Shown in pieces: positions 61,689 through 64,000 of a DNA stretch of 64,000 nucleotides. Position 1 is the first letter of the stretch, and every line of letters begins with the position of its first letter. Source of the DNA: Psychrobacter sp. BI730 (GTDB lineage: Bacteria > Pseudomonadota > Gammaproteobacteria > Pseudomonadales > Moraxellaceae); contig NZ_JAATTV010000016.1 in the NCBI RefSeq assembly GCF_013414195.1, positions 1 to 64,000 on the forward strand, written 5' to 3'. A program made the translations under genes and the position numbers. The notes under the pieces were generated by a model, which saw nothing but the letters and a program-made list of their open reading frames with translations, did no database searches and had not been told where the DNA came from.

Positions 61689-62144
61689 TCAAACAAAAAT
61701 AGGTAGAGTCGTCTTATTGATTACCTTTCTCACCGATAAATGAGTGTGTATATCTTTTACGCTAGCAAGCTTGTGTAGCTTACGGGTGAACCGCTCATAA
61801 CCATCGAGATTGGGGCTCACCACTTCTAATAAATAATCATAAGAACCCGATACCACATGTCCATTAATCACCTCGTCCATATTGGACAGAGCGCGTTCGA
61901 AAGCTGCGATAGATTCTTCTTGGTGGCTGTTAAGACTGACCTCCACAAAGAAACTCATCGCAATACCCGCTTTGGCTTTGTTTACGTTCGCTTGGTAGTT
62001 CTCTATATAACCTTCATCTTCCAAACGTTTTAGGCGTCGCGCGCAAGGAGACGGCGACAGCCCTATACGTTCGGACAGTTCCGCCGTAGATAAGCGCGCT
62101 TCTTTCTGGAGCACTTCCAAGATATGGCGATCGATTTTGTCCAT
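61689..62144 (-). CDS. Lrp/AsnC-family transcriptional regulator
   Basis: 151 aa. N-terminal winged HTH (KIDRHILEVLQKEARLSTAELSERIGLSPSPCARRLKRLEDEGYIENY, residues 3-50) and C-terminal RAM ligand domain (FFVEVSLNSHQEESIAAFERALSNMDEVINGHVVSGSYDYLLEVV). AAGGTAA ribosome site. Divergent from a DMT exporter and aminotransferase, which are its probable targets. Confidence 0.95.
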   Translation of the reverse strand: MDKIDRHILEVLQKEARLSTAELSERIGLSPSPCARRLKRLEDEGYIENYQANVNKAKAGIAMSFFVEVSLNSHQEESIAAFERALSNMDEVINGHVVSGSYDYLLEVVSPNLDGYERFTRKLHKLASVKDIHTHLSVRKVINKTTLPIFV

Positions 62145-62206
62145 AATTTACCTTTTGACTTTTTAAGCCAATAATTTTTATTTAATTAGCATTATCCACC
62201 AAATAT

Positions 62207-62220
62207 TTGCAAAATTGCAA
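62207..62220. promoter_or_regulatory. Candidate operator in the Lrp/exporter gap
   Basis: TTGCAA-AA-TTGCAA, a symmetric AT-rich site in the 147-bp divergent gap; a plausible Lrp-type site but unproven. Confidence 0.35.
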
Positions 62221-62291
62221 TGAATAAATAAAGATAAAAGCGCGTATTTTAATCGATAATTGGTCTTTGTATACCAGCATAAGACACGACT

Positions 62292-63209
62292 ATGAATACG
62301 ATATTCCACCCCTCATCGCGCAAGAATCCTTTGTTTATAATGTCGCCACTAACCAAAGGCTATGTGGCAATGAGCGTCGTATTGTTGATTTGGTCAGGCT
62401 TTGCGTTGACTGTACGAGCGGTTGGGGCGTCGTCGCTAAGTATTGCGGATGTCATGCTTATTCGCTTTATTGTACCGCTGGTCTTGTTGACTCCTTGGGT
62501 ACTCTCTAGTTTGAATGAAGTCAAAAATATAAGACTGCCAGATATCATGTTCGTTTTACTTGGTGGCGTACCTTTCCTTTTATTAGCCGCTTTTGGTGCA
62601 AGTACGGTACCAGCAGCTTACGTTGGTACTATTTTGACAGGTACGCCAGTCTTCTTTGCCGCAATATTGTCTTTTATTTTTTATCGTCAGCGAATATCAT
62701 TGAGGAAATTTGCCGCATTAATCCTTATTCTTTTTGGTATCGCTACTATGATTGGCGGGCGTGCACAGTCAGTGCCTAATAGTCTTCTGTACGGTGTGGG
62801 GTTACTGTTGATGGCAAGCCTGATTTGGGCGGGTTATACCTTAGGGTTAAAAAGCACCAAGTTGAGTCCAATCGCTATTGCTATCGTGCTCTCTTATACC
62901 TCGTTTTTTCTGACATTAGTGATGGTTCTGTCTGGTATTGTGGAGACCAATATAGGTTCTGTATCTTTTGATGACGCGCTTCCGTTTATTCTAGTACAAG
63001 GCCTTGGTGTAGGGGTAGTATCAACCATTGCATTCTCTTATGCAGTCAAACAATTGGGCTCTATTCGTACCTTATTACTTGGATCTTTGTCCCCAGGACT
63101 AACCGCCATACTCGCTGCGCTGATACTTAATGAGTCTCTATCAGTCATCATGATATGCGGCATTGTACTCAGTACCATTGGTGTCATCTTGTCCAATCGA
63201 GCAAAATAA
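62292..63209 (+). CDS. DMT-superfamily (EamA) transporter
   Basis: 305 aa from ATG 62292; an ATG at 62340 (MSPLTKGYVAM) just before the first helix is equally possible and neither has a good ribosome site. About ten membrane helices in two EamA repeats (first ~22-145, second ~160-300). Typical segments: VVLLIWSGFALTVRAVG, PAAYVGTILTGTPVFFAAILSFIFYRQRISLRKFAALILILFGIATMIGG, LGSIRTLLLGSLSPGLTAILAALILNESLS. Relatives export amino acids or metabolites; the neighbours suggest an amino acid. Confidence 0.9.
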   Translation: MNTIFHPSSRKNPLFIMSPLTKGYVAMSVVLLIWSGFALTVRAVGASSLSIADVMLIRFIVPLVLLTPWVLSSLNEVKNIRLPDIMFVLLGGVPFLLLAAFGASTVPAAYVGTILTGTPVFFAAILSFIFYRQRISLRKFAALILILFGIATMIGGRAQSVPNSLLYGVGLLLMASLIWAGYTLGLKSTKLSPIAIAIVLSYTSFFLTLVMVLSGIVETNIGSVSFDDALPFILVQGLGVGVVSTIAFSYAVKQLGSIRTLLLGSLSPGLTAILAALILNESLSVIMICGIVLSTIGVILSNRAK

Positions 63210-63227
63210 ACTAATTAAGGAAGTATC

Positions 63228-64000
63228 ATGATGTTAGATAATATGCCTGTTATCAATGGTGATCCACTGTGGGCATTGTTAGGTAGGTTTCGTGCTGACC
63301 AACGCAAACATAAAATAGATCTATTGGTTGGTGTTTACCGAGACGAGCATGGCAATACACCTGTGATGAAAACTGTGCAAGATGCAGAAGTACGTCTTGC
63401 TCACCAAGCGCATTCAAAGGCTTATGGCATGTTATCGGGTAACGCTAATTTTAATCAGCAAATGGCAAAATTTGTGCTGGGTGACAGTCCAAGTCTAAAA
63501 AACCAATGCACGATTCAAACGGTTGGGGCATCAGGGGCGCTACGACTCATTGCTGACTTGATCGCCACGCTTGCTCCAGATTCAACCGTTTGGATCAGTA
63601 ACCCAGGCTATATTAATCATCGTCCGCTGATGCAAGGTGCTGGGTTAATGGTTGAGACGTATCCATGGCAAAATAAAAATGGTCAGTTAGACATTGATGC
63701 GTGTTTTGCTGCGCTAGAAAAAGCAAAAGAAAGAGACGTGCTGTTATTACATGCGTGCTGCCATAATCCTACCGGTATAGATCCTTCTTTAGAGCAGTGG
63801 CAACTGTTCTCTGATAGGTGTAAACAGAAAAATATTGTCCCGTTTATTGATATGGCGTATCAAGGTTTTGGAGATGATCCTGATACCGATGCTGCAGGGC
63901 TTCGTCTAATCATTGAAGACGCTGATTTTGCATTTATCGCCGCCAGCTGTTCAAAAAACATGGGACTATACAATGAGCGTACGGGTATTGCCACGGTAAT
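63228..64000 (+). CDS. Aromatic-type aminotransferase (class I), cut by window end
   Basis: Read directly; ~257 residues before the window ends, of ~395 expected. MMLDNMPVINGDPLWALLGRF start (ATG 63228 or 63231, AAGGAAG ahead), KIDLLVGVYRDEHGNTPVM, AHSKAYGMLSGNANFN, TVGASGAL, HACCHNPTGIDPSLEQW, FIDMAYQGFGDD and the PLP lysine K243 in AASCSKNMGLYNERTG. This is the AspC/TyrB subgroup Ia. The variations (SCSKNMG, YGMLSGN) favour an aromatic or broad-range enzyme over AspC. It follows the exporter by 18 bp, so the two are co-transcribed. Confidence 0.92.
   Translation, partial: MMLDNMPVINGDPLWALLGRFRADQRKHKIDLLVGVYRDEHGNTPVMKTVQDAEVRLAHQAHSKAYGMLSGNANFNQQMAKFVLGDSPSLKNQCTIQTVGASGALRLIADLIATLAPDSTVWISNPGYINHRPLMQGAGLMVETYPWQNKNGQLDIDACFAALEKAKERDVLLLHACCHNPTGIDPSLEQWQLFSDRCKQKNIVPFIDMAYQGFGDDPDTDAAGLRLIIEDADFAFIAASCSKNMGLYNERTGIATV

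Overview
The window looks like a chromosomal segment of a gammaproteobacterium of the Moraxellaceae, most likely Psychrobacter. This is inferred from the protein sequences (EpmC, L5, RpoA and others are Acinetobacter/Psychrobacter-like), the moderate-to-low GC with AT-rich intergenic DNA, and the gene order. No species call is possible without a search. Almost all of it is core housekeeping DNA; the only clearly accessory stretch is the first ~2.4 kb.

Layout. 1-2.4 kb: a truncated IS256-family transposase with one recognisable terminal repeat, an orphan coiled-coil protein, tRNA-Pro(GGG) and a small orphan gene. 2.6-6.0 kb: gatCAB (minus strand). 6.7-12.0 kb: the mreB-mreC-mreD-maf-rng cell-shape/RNase G cluster. 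12.4-26.6 kb: the complete S10-spc-alpha ribosomal protein superoperon from rpsJ to rplQ, including secY and rpoA, with recognisable promoters before rpsJ, rplN and rpsM, and a strange gap between rpsH and rplF. 26.7-36.9 kb: a YciO-type protein, epmC, yceD-rpmF, a shortened fatty-acid cluster (fabD-fabG-acpP, without plsX, fabH or fabF), a Kbp-like BON/LysM protein, queG, nnr and a DUF4124 protein. 37.7-41.2 kb: ilvB-ilvN-ilvC behind a long non-coding region. 41.5-47.7 kb: a membrane protein, a cold-shock protein, a DUF421 protein, etfB-etfA, a SpoU-type RNA methyltransferase and fbp. 48.1-51.0 kb: pyrB, a catalytically dead dihydroorotase homologue (pyrC') and a DUF2127 protein. 51.1-57.2 kb: a CPA1 antiporter, DUF2254 and YihY membrane proteins that overlap, wrbA and a DUF2069 protein. 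57.3-60.6 kb: a DUF3108 periplasmic protein and groES-groEL with a sigma-32-type promoter. 61.0-64.0 kb: a small secreted orphan and an Lrp regulator divergent from a DMT exporter and an aromatic-type aminotransferase that runs off the window end.

The most unusual non-coding signal is a family of ~108-bp dispersed elements with TATAGTC/GACTATA ends: one copy between mreB and mreC, one inverted copy after etfA, and a decayed copy after groEL. Short tandem repeats (10- or 15-bp units) occur in at least four intergenic regions. I found no CRISPR array, no prophage, no recognisable defence system and no convincing new multi-gene system. The best candidates for new biology are the repeat family, the orphan genes at the tRNA/IS end, and the palindrome-flanked secreted orphan near 61 kb.
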